A stretch of 63,904 nucleotides of DNA from an uncultured Porphyromonadaceae bacterium (GTDB lineage: Bacteria > Bacteroidota > Bacteroidia > Bacteroidales > Muribaculaceae): the NCBI GenBank assembly GCA_947175215.1, contig CAMWLR010000004.1, positions 1-63,904 on the forward strand, in the 5' to 3' direction. The notes under the pieces were generated by a model. The model did no database searches. It had not been told where the DNA came from and saw only the letters and a list, made by a program, of their open reading frames with translations. Shown here one piece after another: positions 18,291-27,070 of the stretch (positions are counted from its first letter, which is position 1; each line of letters starts with the position of its first letter). The translations under genes and the position numbers were made by a program.

Positions 18291-19172
18291 TTATTTGCGA
18301 GTGGTGATGTGGTAGCAGGATTGTTTGCGCTCGTATTTGACGTAGCAGCGGCCGTTGCGGCGCTGGTCCTCGACGACCTCGCCGAGCAGATTCTTGAGGT
18401 CTTCTTGGGTGCGGGGTATCGAGGGGGTGTCGCAGATAAATTTGAGATATGATATGTCAAATGTCGTGCCGAACAGGTGGGCCGATGTATCGACGGCGTT
18501 GCGGTTGCGGCGGCGCAGCCGTTTTACGAGCGAGGGGGTACGCAAGACACTGGTGACTTTGATGCGGTAATATCCGCCGCCACGGGCCTCGAGCGAGTCG
18601 CGGAAAGCATTGCCGATATCTGTCAGCAGGTTGTGGGCCTCGGGCACAAGGTATGGCAGCGAGTGGGTGAGATTGTCGAGATAGTAGGCCTGACAGCTTT
18701 GCAGCCTCTGGAGTTTTGGGGCCTCAGCCCAGGCCTGCGTGAGACTGTGCAGCGGCTTGATACCGATCGACTCGGCTGCGGCAATATGAAACTTGTTGCT
18801 GTCATTGAAAACGCGCCCCAATGTACCGCCCAGGGCGTTGATCTTAAGTTTGCGTCCGCCGGGAGGCATCGAGTCATAATGTATCTCGTAGGGGTTGAGC
18901 GCCCTGACGGTGTCTGAGCCGTCGAGTATCGCCATAAGACGATCATGACGGTCAGGGGGCACGTCGCGTGGTATGGCTGTCGAGATTATGGCGTCAAAGC
19001 TGCCGGCGACGCCGTCGAGGGCCATCCGGTGCAACGCGGGGGTGACGACACCGAGGGCGCCCTCGTTGATCAGACGTTGAGATTTCTTACCGCCTCCGCA
19101 TCCGCCGGTGATGCAGATCAGCAGCAAGCCGGCGATGGCCGGCAACAGGGTATGTAGCGTTGTCTTTTTCAT
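18291..19172 (-). CDS. DUF5715-type lipoprotein with M15-peptidase-like motif
   Basis: Predicted 293-residue lipoprotein. I start it at the ATG at 19172 because the signal peptide (KK, hydrophobic core, lipobox TGGC) begins there and a promoter box lies only 13 bases upstream; a longer frame exists but would include the promoter. The C-terminal part has SAHLFGTTFDI (Ser230, His232, Asp239) and a late YHIT (His288), the spacing of zinc ligands in the D-Ala-D-Ala carboxypeptidase M15 superfamily (SxHxxGxAxD then H). Cell-wall peptide cleavage is therefore plausible but not established. It is divergent from the leucine-rich-repeat gene. Confidence 0.75.
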   Translation of the reverse strand: MKKTTLHTLLPAIAGLLLICITGGCGGGKKSQRLINEGALGVVTPALHRMALDGVAGSFDAIISTAIPRDVPPDRHDRLMAILDGSDTVRALNPYEIHYDSMPPGGRKLKINALGGTLGRVFNDSNKFHIAAAESIGIKPLHSLTQAWAEAPKLQRLQSCQAYYLDNLTHSLPYLVPEAHNLLTDIGNAFRDSLEARGGGYYRIKVTSVLRTPSLVKRLRRRNRNAVDTSAHLFGTTFDISYLKFICDTPSIPRTQEDLKNLLGEVVEDQRRNGRCYVKYERKQSCYHITTRK

Positions 19173-19184
19173 TTTTGAGCAAGA

Positions 19185-19192
19185 CAAAGTTA
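19185..19192 (-). promoter_or_regulatory. Promoter -7 box of the DUF5715 gene
   Basis: TAACTTTG on the minus strand is an exact -7 box, with TTTTC at the -33 distance (20-base spacer). The expected start of transcription is only a few bases before the ATG at 19172. The spacer holds a perfect inverted repeat (19193-19212: GCCATTT, six bases, AAATGGC on the minus strand) that could be an operator. Confidence 0.65.
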
Positions 19193-19284
19193 GCCATTTT
19201 ATGCCAAATGGCGAAAATAAACCTCGTCGCGGGCAATATTTCGCCCGTTTCCAAGTTGTTATATTGGTATTTACAACAAATCTA

Positions 19285-20817
19285 ATGATGAACCACTTCT
19301 CTCGAATTTTTATATCAGCCTCTATTGTCACCGGGGCTATGTTTAGCGCATCGCTCTCGCCCGAGGCTTACGCCGTGACCGTCGAGTGTAATGCCGGCGG
19401 CCTGCCCGAGGCCGTCAAGGCCACTGTCGCTGACCCTGCGGCCGAGACGTCGCTGACGGTCAAGGGACAGCTCGATGCCTCTGACTTTGACTATCTGCGC
19501 GAATTGACCGCGCTGCGCACCCTCGATCTATCTCAGGCCACCGTGGCCGCATACTCGGGTGACGCCACAGACACAGGTATCACCGAGTCAAAGGCTAACG
19601 TGCTGCCCTCTTGCGCGTTCCTGTCGGGTCAGTACACCTCTTTGGCTCTGCCGCAAGGTATAACCGAAATATCCGAGGGGGCATTCGGCGGCTCAAAGAT
19701 CGAGACCCTGACCATACCCTCGACCGTCACCATCATCGGCGAGGGCGCCTTCAGCGGTATGGCCGACCTGCAGTCTATCACCATCCCCTCGTCTGTGACC
19801 TCGATGGGGTCAATGGCCTTTAAGGATTGCCCCAAACTCACCGACGTCGTCATCAACGCCCGCATTGACTCGCTGCCGGCCAAGACATTCACCAATGACG
19901 CGGCTCTGCGGTCAGTGACACTGCCGGCTACACTCAAATCTATCGGCGCATCGGCCTTTGCGGGATGTAAGGCTCTAAAGAGCATCGATATCCCCTCGAC
20001 TGTCACCACCATCGGCGATATGGCGTTTGCCGACACCGGTCTTACGTCGGTCGACCTCTCGTCTAACAGCCTCAAATCTGTCGGAGACTGGGCTTTCAGC
20101 GGTTGCACCGACCTCAAGACAGTCACCGTCGGCTCATCGCTGACCACCATCGGCAAGGGTGCTTTCTATAACAACACCTCTCTGTCGGCCGAGCTGGGTG
20201 AAATCGCGGCAAATCTCACCGAGATACCTGATTATATGGTCTATGGAGCGTCGTCTGTCACCTCTGAGCGCCTGGGCGAAACCAATGTCGAGTCTATCGG
20301 GGCATACGCCCTGTCGGGCCTGCGTGACGAGTCGGTCGCCCTCCCCTCAAACCTCTCTTATATGGGAGACAACGCTATGGAGCGTTGGACCAACCTCACT
20401 CTGATTGATGCCAAGTCGATCGAGCAGGTGCCCGAGCTGGGCAGCAGTGTGTGGGAAGACACCCCTCAGAGCGAGACCGTGCTCTACGTGCCGGCCGAAC
20501 TGCTGACTCAGTTTAAGGACGCACCCCAGTGGCAAGAGTTTGATGTCAAGTCTCAGACGACATCGAGCGCCGAGATCGCCGACGAGAATCCCTCTGACAT
20601 CAAGGCTCTCTTTGACGGTACGCTGCTGATGGTAGAGGCTGCCTGCGACATCCGCGCCGTGCAGCTATATGACATCACCGGACGCTGCTTTACTATCGCC
20701 CGCAACTATGAGGGTAACCGTCTGGCGGTCGACACCGCCCCGTTTGACACCCGCGTATTTATCGTGCGCATTCTCCTCTCTGACGGCACGACACCGGTGC
20801 TCAAGCTCTTCAGATAA
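19285..20817 (+). CDS. Secreted BspA-type leucine-rich repeat protein
   Basis: Predicted secreted or surface protein of 510 residues. The start is the ATG at 19285 (or 19288), where a signal peptide begins; in-frame codons upstream lack signal character and run into the divergent gene. After an export signal ending near EAYA comes a run of LRR_5 repeats of about 23 residues (pattern L-x-S-I-x-I-P-S-x-V-T-x-I-G-x-x-A-F), roughly residues 100-330. The last 80 residues contain a VQLYDITGR strand-rich domain resembling type IX secretion tails. Such proteins are often adhesins; the ligand here is unknown. A strong terminator follows. Confidence 0.82.
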   Translation: MMNHFSRIFISASIVTGAMFSASLSPEAYAVTVECNAGGLPEAVKATVADPAAETSLTVKGQLDASDFDYLRELTALRTLDLSQATVAAYSGDATDTGITESKANVLPSCAFLSGQYTSLALPQGITEISEGAFGGSKIETLTIPSTVTIIGEGAFSGMADLQSITIPSSVTSMGSMAFKDCPKLTDVVINARIDSLPAKTFTNDAALRSVTLPATLKSIGASAFAGCKALKSIDIPSTVTTIGDMAFADTGLTSVDLSSNSLKSVGDWAFSGCTDLKTVTVGSSLTTIGKGAFYNNTSLSAELGEIAANLTEIPDYMVYGASSVTSERLGETNVESIGAYALSGLRDESVALPSNLSYMGDNAMERWTNLTLIDAKSIEQVPELGSSVWEDTPQSETVLYVPAELLTQFKDAPQWQEFDVKSQTTSSAEIADENPSDIKALFDGTLLMVEAACDIRAVQLYDITGRCFTIARNYEGNRLAVDTAPFDTRVFIVRILLSDGTTPVLKLFR

Positions 20818-20845
20818 CAAAATACAAAATAACACCTTATAATCG

Positions 20846-20883
20846 CGGGACACGCCACAAGATTTAATTTTGGGCGTGTCCCG
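20846..20883 (+). terminator. Terminator of the leucine-rich-repeat gene
   Basis: A perfect 11-base stem (20846-20856 with 20873-20883) has a 16-base loop and is followed by ATTATTTTG. The loop and right arm also contain the -33 element of the metK promoter. Confidence 0.8.
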
Positions 20884-20900
20884 ATTATTTTGTAACTTTG
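20868..20900 (+). promoter_or_regulatory. metK promoter
   Basis: TTTTG at 20868-20872, a 20-base spacer and TAACTTTG at 20893-20900 form a near-perfect Bacteroidetes promoter. Transcription should begin near 20906, giving a 5' leader of about 140 bases before metK. Confidence 0.8.
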
Positions 20901-20989
20901 CACGCTCTTGCGGTAAATAGCAATCCCGCAGAGACGTTCCTTTACATCTTGTCAGGCATTACGGTGTCCGTCGAGGCCACCGCAATCAC

Positions 20990-21046
20990 CGCCAATGTGG
21001 AAAAATTTGATTGCTTGCAACCACTCAAAAAAATGCTAAAAACTCT
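20990..21046 (+). promoter_or_regulatory. Candidate SAM-II-family riboswitch in the metK leader
   Basis: The end of the leader can form a short stem GTGG (20997-21000) with CCAC (21021-21024). The loop carries ATTTGATTGCTTGCA and the tail carries GCTAAAAA (21035-21042), directly before the ATG. The known SAM-II core has the same order: stem, a loop with AUUU and UUGCA, closing stem, an A-rich stretch and GCUAAAAA next to the start codon. Its position before the SAM synthetase gene fits feedback control of translation. The stem is short and the pseudoknot pairing is only partial by eye, so this stays a candidate. Confidence 0.5.
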
Positions 21047-22366
21047 ATGAATTATCTTTTTACATCCGAGTCAGTCTCGGAGGGGCATCCGGACAAAGTC
21101 GCCGACCAGATCTCAGACGCCGTGCTCGATCAGTTTCTTGCACGCGACCCTAAGTCTAAAGTCGCCTGCGAGACGCTGGTGACCACAGGCCAGGTAATCA
21201 TCGCCGGTGAGGTCAAATCAGAGGCGTATATCGACCTTGACTCAACCGCCCGCAATGTCATCAGGGAGATCGGTTATGACCGCTCAGACCTCAAATTTGA
21301 CGCCGAATCGTGCGGTATCCTCTCTGCCCTGCATGAGCAGAGCCCCGACATCAACCAGGGTGTCGAGCGCCAGGACCCCGAGCAGCAGGGCGCCGGCGAC
21401 CAGGGGATGATGTTTGGCTATGCCACTGAGGAGACCCCGCTATATATCCCCCTGACCACAGCCCTTAGCCATGCACTGCTCAAAGAGCTGTCAAAGATCC
21501 GCCGCGAAGCGAGCGCATTTACATACACCGACGACGCCGGCAACACCCGCTGCTATCTGCGCCCCGACTCCAAGAGCCAGGTGACGGTCGAGTATGACGA
21601 TGACCGCAACCCCCTCAAGGTCCACACCGTCGTCATCTCTACCCAGCATGACGAATTTATACTCCCCGGCGAGGGCCGTACCAAAGAGCAGGCCGAGCGT
21701 GAGATGATCGACACCATCACCCGCGACGTGCGCGAGGTGCTGATTCCCCGCACCATCGCCGCCCTCCCCGCCGGTCTGCGCCACTTCCTCGACACTGACT
21801 TCATCCTGCACGTCAACCCCACCGGCAAATTTGTCATCGGCGGCCCCCACGGAGACACCGGTCTGACCGGACGCAAGATCATCGTCGACACATACGGCGG
21901 ACACGGAGCGCACGGCGGCGGCGCATTCTCTGGCAAAGACCCCTCGAAAGTAGACCGATCGGCCGCCTACGCCGCCCGCCATATCGCCAAAAACCTGGTG
22001 GCCGCAGGCGTATGCAGCGAGGCCCTGGTACAGGTAGCCTACGCCATCGGCGTGGCCCACCCCGTCAGCCTCTATGTCAATACCCGCGGGACAGCCAAAG
22101 TACCTTACACCGATGCCGAGATTTCGGCCAAAGTCAACGAAATATTTGACATGCGCCCCGCCGCCATCGAGCGACGCCTCAAACTGCGCGCCCCCATCTA
22201 CCTCGAGACCGCCACATACGGCCACGTAGGCCGCACACCGCGCACCGTCACCAAGACTTTCCGCGACTCAATGGGTGGCACCTTCACCCGCGACGTCGAA
22301 CTCTTCACCTGGGAGAAACTCGACTACGTCACCCCCATCCGCCAAGCCTTCAACCTCCCCTGCTGA
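21047..22366 (+). CDS. metK: S-adenosylmethionine synthetase
   Basis: Makes S-adenosylmethionine from methionine and ATP in the cytosol. Hallmarks are [16 protein letters not shown] at the N-terminus, [12 protein letters not shown] (methionine and ATP site) and [16 protein letters not shown] (phosphate site). I use the ATG at 21047: the protein then begins [17 protein letters not shown] as in the family, 439 residues. An in-frame ATG at 21011 would put the candidate riboswitch inside the coding region. The gene stands alone between two terminators. Confidence 0.97.
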   Translation: MNYLFTSESVSEGHPDKVADQISDAVLDQFLARDPKSKVACETLVTTGQVIIAGEVKSEAYIDLDSTARNVIREIGYDRSDLKFDAESCGILSALHEQSPDINQGVERQDPEQQGAGDQGMMFGYATEETPLYIPLTTALSHALLKELSKIRREASAFTYTDDAGNTRCYLRPDSKSQVTVEYDDDRNPLKVHTVVISTQHDEFILPGEGRTKEQAEREMIDTITRDVREVLIPRTIAALPAGLRHFLDTDFILHVNPTGKFVIGGPHGDTGLTGRKIIVDTYGGHGAHGGGAFSGKDPSKVDRSAAYAARHIAKNLVAAGVCSEALVQVAYAIGVAHPVSLYVNTRGTAKVPYTDAEISAKVNEIFDMRPAAIERRLKLRAPIYLETATYGHVGRTPRTVTKTFRDSMGGTFTRDVELFTWEKLDYVTPIRQAFNLPC

Positions 22367-22431
22367 TCCCTGTGGCCACCGCCCGGCCACCCGCTACCTG
22401 ACGCAATCTATAAAAGATTCTTTCATAATCA

Positions 22432-22471
22432 CCGCGACCCTTACCCCCTTTTGCGGGGGTAAGGGTCGCGG
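22432..22471 (+). terminator. Terminator of metK
   Basis: Perfect 17-base arms (22432-22448 and 22455-22471) enclose a TTTTGC loop, 66 bases after the metK stop. No long T-tract follows, but the stem is very stable. Confidence 0.8.
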
Positions 22472-22503
22472 TCGGTCAAGGGCATCCCTCCATATCATCT
22501 GCC

Positions 22504-22537
22504 CGACTGCTGATGACTGTCGACTGCTGATGACTGT
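22504..22537. repeat. Tandem 17-base duplication
   Basis: Two adjacent identical 17-base units (22504-22520, 22521-22537) are flanked by GCCCGAC and GTCGGGC (22501-22507, 22536-22542), which could pair. No coding potential. Confidence 0.75.
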
Positions 22538-22585
22538 CGGGCGTCTGCCGGCGTTTGCGATTCTGAAAGAATAGTTAATGAATAG

Positions 22586-22640
22586 CCCCGGGTTGGCCGA
22601 GGGTAAGCCCCTTGTGGGTGTCCCGATAGCCAACCCGGGG
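22586..22640. other. Long-loop inverted repeat between metK and the sus locus
   Basis: Perfect 12-base arms (22586-22597 and 22629-22640) with a 31-base loop. Together with the hairpins at 22432 and 22657 it fills the space between the two convergent genes. Confidence 0.6.
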
Positions 22641-22656
22641 TTAACTGCAAAATGAG

Positions 22657-22695
22657 GGAAGGTGTGACGCGAGCGGGGCTCGGGTCACACCTTCC
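22657..22695 (-). terminator. Terminator of the sus-like operon
   Basis: Arms of 12 bases (22657-22668 and 22684-22695) with an inner 5-base stem form a long hairpin just after the last gene of the minus-strand operon. A T-rich stretch (CATTTTGC) follows on the minus strand. A small CTGAGGC/GCCTCAG palindrome also lies between this hairpin and the stop codon at 22736. Confidence 0.75.
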
Positions 22696-22735
22696 GGGTT
22701 TATAGGTTGTTACTGAGGCGGGCCTCAGTTGGGGA

Positions 22736-24280
22736 TTACTGCATTACTGCGGTTACAACGGGGATACCGGGCTGGGTGGTGAGGGTGATCAGGAATGTAC
22801 CTGCCTCAGCAGCTGAGTAGTTGTCACCGTCGAGTACAGCGTGTGAGGGGTTGCCGGGCTCGCCACCTAATGAGTAGTCCCATGCGTCGTTGAAGCGGAT
22901 CTTCCACTGATCACCGACAGCGAGGGTGATGGTTGCGGTGTAGGTGATACCACCGTCGGTGGTTGTCATCTCTACGTCTGAACCCCAGCCTGAACCTGCG
23001 AAGCTACCGATAACGCCTACGCGGGTGATCGGAGTGAGCTCATAGCTTACGAGCGAACCGGCTGCCTCGTCATACTGTACAGATGCCCAGAACATACCGG
23101 CCTCGGGTACCATGATGTTCTTGCCTGCGCCACCGAGGACGAATGTACCTGAGAGGGCGGGAACATCGGTCTCGGCACCGTATGTTACGGCGTCATCCCA
23201 GCTGGGCTCGGTGCAAATCTTGAAGCCTGCGCCGTCTACGCCAAAGAAACCGTAGTAGCCCTTAGAAACATCATTCTTGCTGTCATACTGCATGTATGCA
23301 GAGTTGAGTTGTGACCAGCCGTTGAAACCACCGGGGGTGTAGAGATATTCGGGACGGTTGAGGATCTCGAATGAGTAGGTCATCTCCTCCATGTTGATGG
23401 TGAGCTTGTACTGACCGGGCTCGATGAGCTTACCGGCCTGTGCGTTTACGTCAACGAGAACGCCGTCGAGGTTCTCGTCACCGTTCTCCTCGGGACCGTA
23501 GATACCGGTAGCCCAGTCGGCGAGATCCATACCTTCCTGAGAAGCGATCTTCCAGTAGATACCGTCTTTGGTTGTACCGTCGGCGTTGGTGAAGTCAGCC
23601 TCGGTAAGCTTGAACTTGAAGACGAACACTGGATCATCGTAAACGTCAGCGTCTGAGTGCTCAAATTTGGCATCTGCCAGAGCCTCCATGTCGCCGAGTG
23701 ACCATGATGTAGCGTCGCTCAGGAAGTAGTAGGCGTCAGAGATAGTGAAGCCCTGATCCTGGCATGTCTCCTGGATCATGCCGGTGCACGCATAGTAGTC
23801 GGTAGACTGCAGGCGGTAATCAGAACCGTCGAAGTTAACGTAAACAGGTACACGATAGTAAGCGTCCTTTACTTTGGGGCTCTTGCCGAAGAGGTAGAGG
23901 TGAGCCTCGTTCCACTCGGCAGCGTCTGCTACGTAAATGGTCTGGCCGTCAACCTCGGTAGCTGTGGTGTTAAGGGTAACAACGCGCTTGAAGTCCTCGG
24001 TTGCAGAGAGCTGTACCTTATAACCCACGGTAGCGCCGGCGGGAAGATCTTTGGTCTCAACGAGCTTCATAACGGGTACGGTGGCACCTGCGGCGGTGTA
24101 GTCCTCAAGTGTAAGTGTACCGCTGGCGAGTACACCGGCTTTCTCAGAAACGACGTCACCGGTGGTGAGGATGGGTTCCTGGGGATTGGCCTGGGGAAGA
24201 GCGGGATCGATCTTCTCCGCGCATGAGGTTGCGGCAAGCATCCCGAGTGCGCCCAGCAGGAATATGCTAAATTTCTTCAT
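22736..24280 (-). CDS. SusE/SusF-family outer-membrane glycan-binding lipoprotein
   Basis: Surface lipoprotein of the Sus-like apparatus, 514 residues. I start at the ATG at 24280, which opens a type II signal peptide with lipobox AATSC; the upstream in-frame codons lack signal character. An N-terminal SusE domain (immunoglobulin-like, LPAGATVGYKVQLSATEDF) is followed by carbohydrate-binding modules of SusF type (PGGFNGWSQ near 330 and GVIGSFAGSGWGSDVEM near 430). It is the last gene of the susC-D-E-E run. Starch-like glycans are the usual ligands, but the true ligand is not known. Confidence 0.85.
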   Translation of the reverse strand: MKKFSIFLLGALGMLAATSCAEKIDPALPQANPQEPILTTGDVVSEKAGVLASGTLTLEDYTAAGATVPVMKLVETKDLPAGATVGYKVQLSATEDFKRVVTLNTTATEVDGQTIYVADAAEWNEAHLYLFGKSPKVKDAYYRVPVYVNFDGSDYRLQSTDYYACTGMIQETCQDQGFTISDAYYFLSDATSWSLGDMEALADAKFEHSDADVYDDPVFVFKFKLTEADFTNADGTTKDGIYWKIASQEGMDLADWATGIYGPEENGDENLDGVLVDVNAQAGKLIEPGQYKLTINMEEMTYSFEILNRPEYLYTPGGFNGWSQLNSAYMQYDSKNDVSKGYYGFFGVDGAGFKICTEPSWDDAVTYGAETDVPALSGTFVLGGAGKNIMVPEAGMFWASVQYDEAAGSLVSYELTPITRVGVIGSFAGSGWGSDVEMTTTDGGITYTATITLAVGDQWKIRFNDAWDYSLGGEPGNPSHAVLDGDNYSAAEAGTFLITLTTQPGIPVVTAVMQ

Positions 24281-24375
24281 TGTCTTTTGAAAATTGAGCT
24301 TTGTGTTGGTTGTTTTTATCTCCCTGCCGGTCACCCCTCAGAGGGTGGCCGGCGCGGGAGTGTTTTGATTCGGGA

Positions 24376-25230
24376 TTACTCGGCGGTTGTTGCCATAGTG
24401 AGTGTGTAGACACCCTTGACAAGGCTCAGGTGAGCGTAACCGTGGAAGTTCTCGGTCATCATGAGGTTGCCGGGGTTGTCACCGTTGTCGATTACCAGAG
24501 GCTGGTCGGGAGTAACGTTGCTGCCTGCAGCACCTGCACCGGCGTTGAACGGACCCCATGAAGAGTCAGCCACCTTAAACTCGGTGCCGGCGGTGATGTC
24601 GATAACGTTGGTCACCCAAGTGTTCTCCTCAGGACCGGTCATAAACTGGTACTCCTCGGGCGAACCCCAGTCGTTCATACCACCGCGGAGGTAGATGTTG
24701 ACGGGCACACCTGATACCCAGATAGCGAGGTAGTCGACAGCGACACCGCTGAAGTAAACTACGTTAGAGATATACTCTGTGGCAGCCTCGTCCTGAGCGA
24801 TGTAAGCACGCAGACGCATGTACAGTTTCTGATAAGGGAGGGGGAGGTCAGCATCTGTCTTGACACCCGAGAGTTTCTCGATGGCGGCGGCAACGTCAGA
24901 GTTGAGGGGGTTGATCTCGGCGCAGTTATAGAAGTCCTGGCTGAGCTCCTCGTAGGTAGCGAAGTCTTCGGTCAGCGAGCACTGCACGCGATAGTTAACG
25001 ACAGCAGCATAGCCATAGTCGGGCTGCGAGCAGGTGAGGTGGAATGTACCGGTCTGGTTGTCAGTGGTAAGCATGATCACCTGATCCTGCATCTGGGGGT
25101 TGTTGAGGAAGTCAGCCTTCTCAACACCCTCGTGGGTTTTCATTACGGGGTTGTCGTCCCATGTCTCCGAGCAGCTTGAGAAACCAAGCGCGGCTACAGC
25201 GACGGCAAACATTAAAGATATCTTTTTCAT
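24376..25230 (-). CDS. SusE-like outer-membrane lipoprotein
   Basis: Shorter SusE-domain lipoprotein (284 residues) with lipobox FSSC. The N-terminal domain (VVNYRVQCSLTEDF) resembles that of the next gene product. One C-terminal glycan-binding-like module follows (NIYLRGGMNDWGSPEEYQF). It lies 82 bases after susD and 95 before the longer SusE/F gene. It probably positions glycan chains at the cell surface for the SusCD transporter. Confidence 0.82.
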   Translation of the reverse strand: MKKISLMFAVAVAALGFSSCSETWDDNPVMKTHEGVEKADFLNNPQMQDQVIMLTTDNQTGTFHLTCSQPDYGYAAVVNYRVQCSLTEDFATYEELSQDFYNCAEINPLNSDVAAAIEKLSGVKTDADLPLPYQKLYMRLRAYIAQDEAATEYISNVVYFSGVAVDYLAIWVSGVPVNIYLRGGMNDWGSPEEYQFMTGPEENTWVTNVIDITAGTEFKVADSSWGPFNAGAGAAGSNVTPDQPLVIDNGDNPGNLMMTENFHGYAHLSLVKGVYTLTMATTAE

Positions 25231-25312
25231 TTTAGGAAAGATTCTGAAATTTTTTGTTTTTCAGCTCGGGGTCATCACCGGTTGATGATGACCCGTGAGC
25301 CGGAAATTTTGA

Positions 25313-27031
25313 TTAGTAGCCGGGATTCTGCTTGAACTCGGGCTGTGAATTGAGTACAGCGTCAGGAATGGGATAGAGAGCGTACTTATCCTCGATGCGG
25401 GTACCCTCCATGTTGTTGATGTTACCCTTAACCTGCCATACGGTCTGCTGCGGGCCTACGAAGTAACCGTTACGGATAAGGTCGGTACGACGTACTGACT
25501 CGAGGTAGAGCTCACGTGAGCGCTCGTCCATAAGGTTCTTGCGGGTAAGCTCGGCTGAGTTGAAGTCGGGGCTGCCGGCGCGCTCGCGTACATAGTTGAT
25601 GTAGTTGAGAGCCTTAGCGCGGTCACCGACATTACCGTTGATGTAGCACTCGGTGTACATCAGATAGATGTCAGCCAGACGGATGATGGGCTGGTCGGTG
25701 GTCATGAATGCGGTAGCATCATAGTTGGGCTGCCATACGCCGTCGGCGTCATACTGGCCGTCGAAGAGGGTCAGAGGCTTGTTGTAATCGATCTTAGAGG
25801 CATCCTTGGCGATGGTGTTACCGGTGAACTTGATGATCACGTTACCGCCGGTGGTGCCCCATGCGCCGGTGAAGCCCTGGAAAGCATCTGAGTAATCCTC
25901 GTCTGACTCGGGATAGTTGCCGCGTACCCACAGGTCGTCACGCTTGTCGTTTGACAGACCGTAGAAACGCTCGGCCATCTGCTGGATACCTTTGATACAA
26001 GACCACTCGCCCGAGCAACCGTAGTTCTGACGGGGGATAACGGGGGTGTTGGTGATAGTACCGGCCACGATGAATGTGGGGCCACCGTAGCTCTGGGTCA
26101 TATCCTGGTCGAATGCGATACCGAAGAGGATCTCGTTCTCAGCCTTGTTGGCACCGCCGGGCATGTAGCGGTTGTTCTCCTCACAGAAGAGATAGAGGTA
26201 TTCCTTGGCAAGACCGGTAGCTGTGCCGTCCTTGGCAACGAAACCGCCACCCTGGTGACGACGGATGATGTTCTCGCAGCGAGTCTGGCAGTCAGCCCAA
26301 CGGGGTGTGCCTGAGAATACCTCGGCGTTGAGGTAGAGACGGGCCAGGAGAGCCTCGGCGCCGTCGAGACCTACGCGGCCATAGACGGGGTTATCGCTGA
26401 TGAGCTTCTGGTCAACGATCTCTTTGAGCTCGGTCTCGATGAAATCGAAAACCTCCTTACGGGTAGCCTGACGGGGCTGCTCGCCTACCTCGGCCTCCTC
26501 GGTGATGAATGAGCTCTGACCATAGAGGTCGATCATGTTGTAGTATGAATAAGCACGGAGTGTGCGGGCCTGTGCGCGCATCTCGAGTGTCTCGGCGTCG
26601 GTGTCATCGGCGGTGTTGGCCAGGAACTGGTTACAGATGGCGATGTGACCGAGCAGACGGTAGTATGCACCGTAAACGATAGAGTTGTTTGATGACCAGT
26701 TGCAGGCAACGATGTCACCGATCGAACCGGCCTCGTCGTTGGGCCAGATCCATACGAGCTCGTCTGAGCAGAACTCACCGAGGGTGAAGATTGTACGGAG
26801 GTAGGCTGATGTACCGGCATCGAGACCGCCCACATATGATGAGCCGGGGCCCGAAATACCGGAGCAGGCGATACCTGAGTAGCAAATGGCAAGGGCGTTA
26901 GCCTTGAAGTTGGGGTCAGAGGTATTGACCAGGTTGGGGTCGTTGGGCTCGAGATCGAGGTCGCCGACACATGAGGTCATGCCAAGGCCGAGGACAACAC
27001 CGCCAAACAATAGATATTTCTTGAGATTCAT
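25313..27031 (-). CDS. susD-like: SusD/RagB-family nutrient-binding outer-membrane lipoprotein
   Basis: Lid lipoprotein that sits on the SusC channel and binds the incoming glycan. Signal peptide with lipobox GMTSC, then the tetratricopeptide-like helical scaffold and the SusD C-terminal domain (ALNYINYVRERAG, and ELYLESVRRTDLIRNG near the end). 572 residues is usual. It lies 39 bases downstream of susC. Substrate cannot be assigned because no glycoside hydrolase or regulator is encoded nearby. Confidence 0.94.
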   Translation of the reverse strand: MNLKKYLLFGGVVLGLGMTSCVGDLDLEPNDPNLVNTSDPNFKANALAICYSGIACSGISGPGSSYVGGLDAGTSAYLRTIFTLGEFCSDELVWIWPNDEAGSIGDIVACNWSSNNSIVYGAYYRLLGHIAICNQFLANTADDTDAETLEMRAQARTLRAYSYYNMIDLYGQSSFITEEAEVGEQPRQATRKEVFDFIETELKEIVDQKLISDNPVYGRVGLDGAEALLARLYLNAEVFSGTPRWADCQTRCENIIRRHQGGGFVAKDGTATGLAKEYLYLFCEENNRYMPGGANKAENEILFGIAFDQDMTQSYGGPTFIVAGTITNTPVIPRQNYGCSGEWSCIKGIQQMAERFYGLSNDKRDDLWVRGNYPESDEDYSDAFQGFTGAWGTTGGNVIIKFTGNTIAKDASKIDYNKPLTLFDGQYDADGVWQPNYDATAFMTTDQPIIRLADIYLMYTECYINGNVGDRAKALNYINYVRERAGSPDFNSAELTRKNLMDERSRELYLESVRRTDLIRNGYFVGPQQTVWQVKGNINNMEGTRIEDKYALYPIPDAVLNSQPEFKQNPGY

Positions 27032-27070
27032 TGTTAGATTCTGTTTTTAATGTTCACAACCTTGACCGGA

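Noticed and set aside
21011-21046. Upstream ATG start for metK
   Set aside because: It would add 12 residues absent from the family and place the structured leader inside the coding sequence.
22504-22537. Two adjacent identical units that might be a CRISPR start
   Set aside because: No spacers, only two copies, and no cas genes anywhere in the window.
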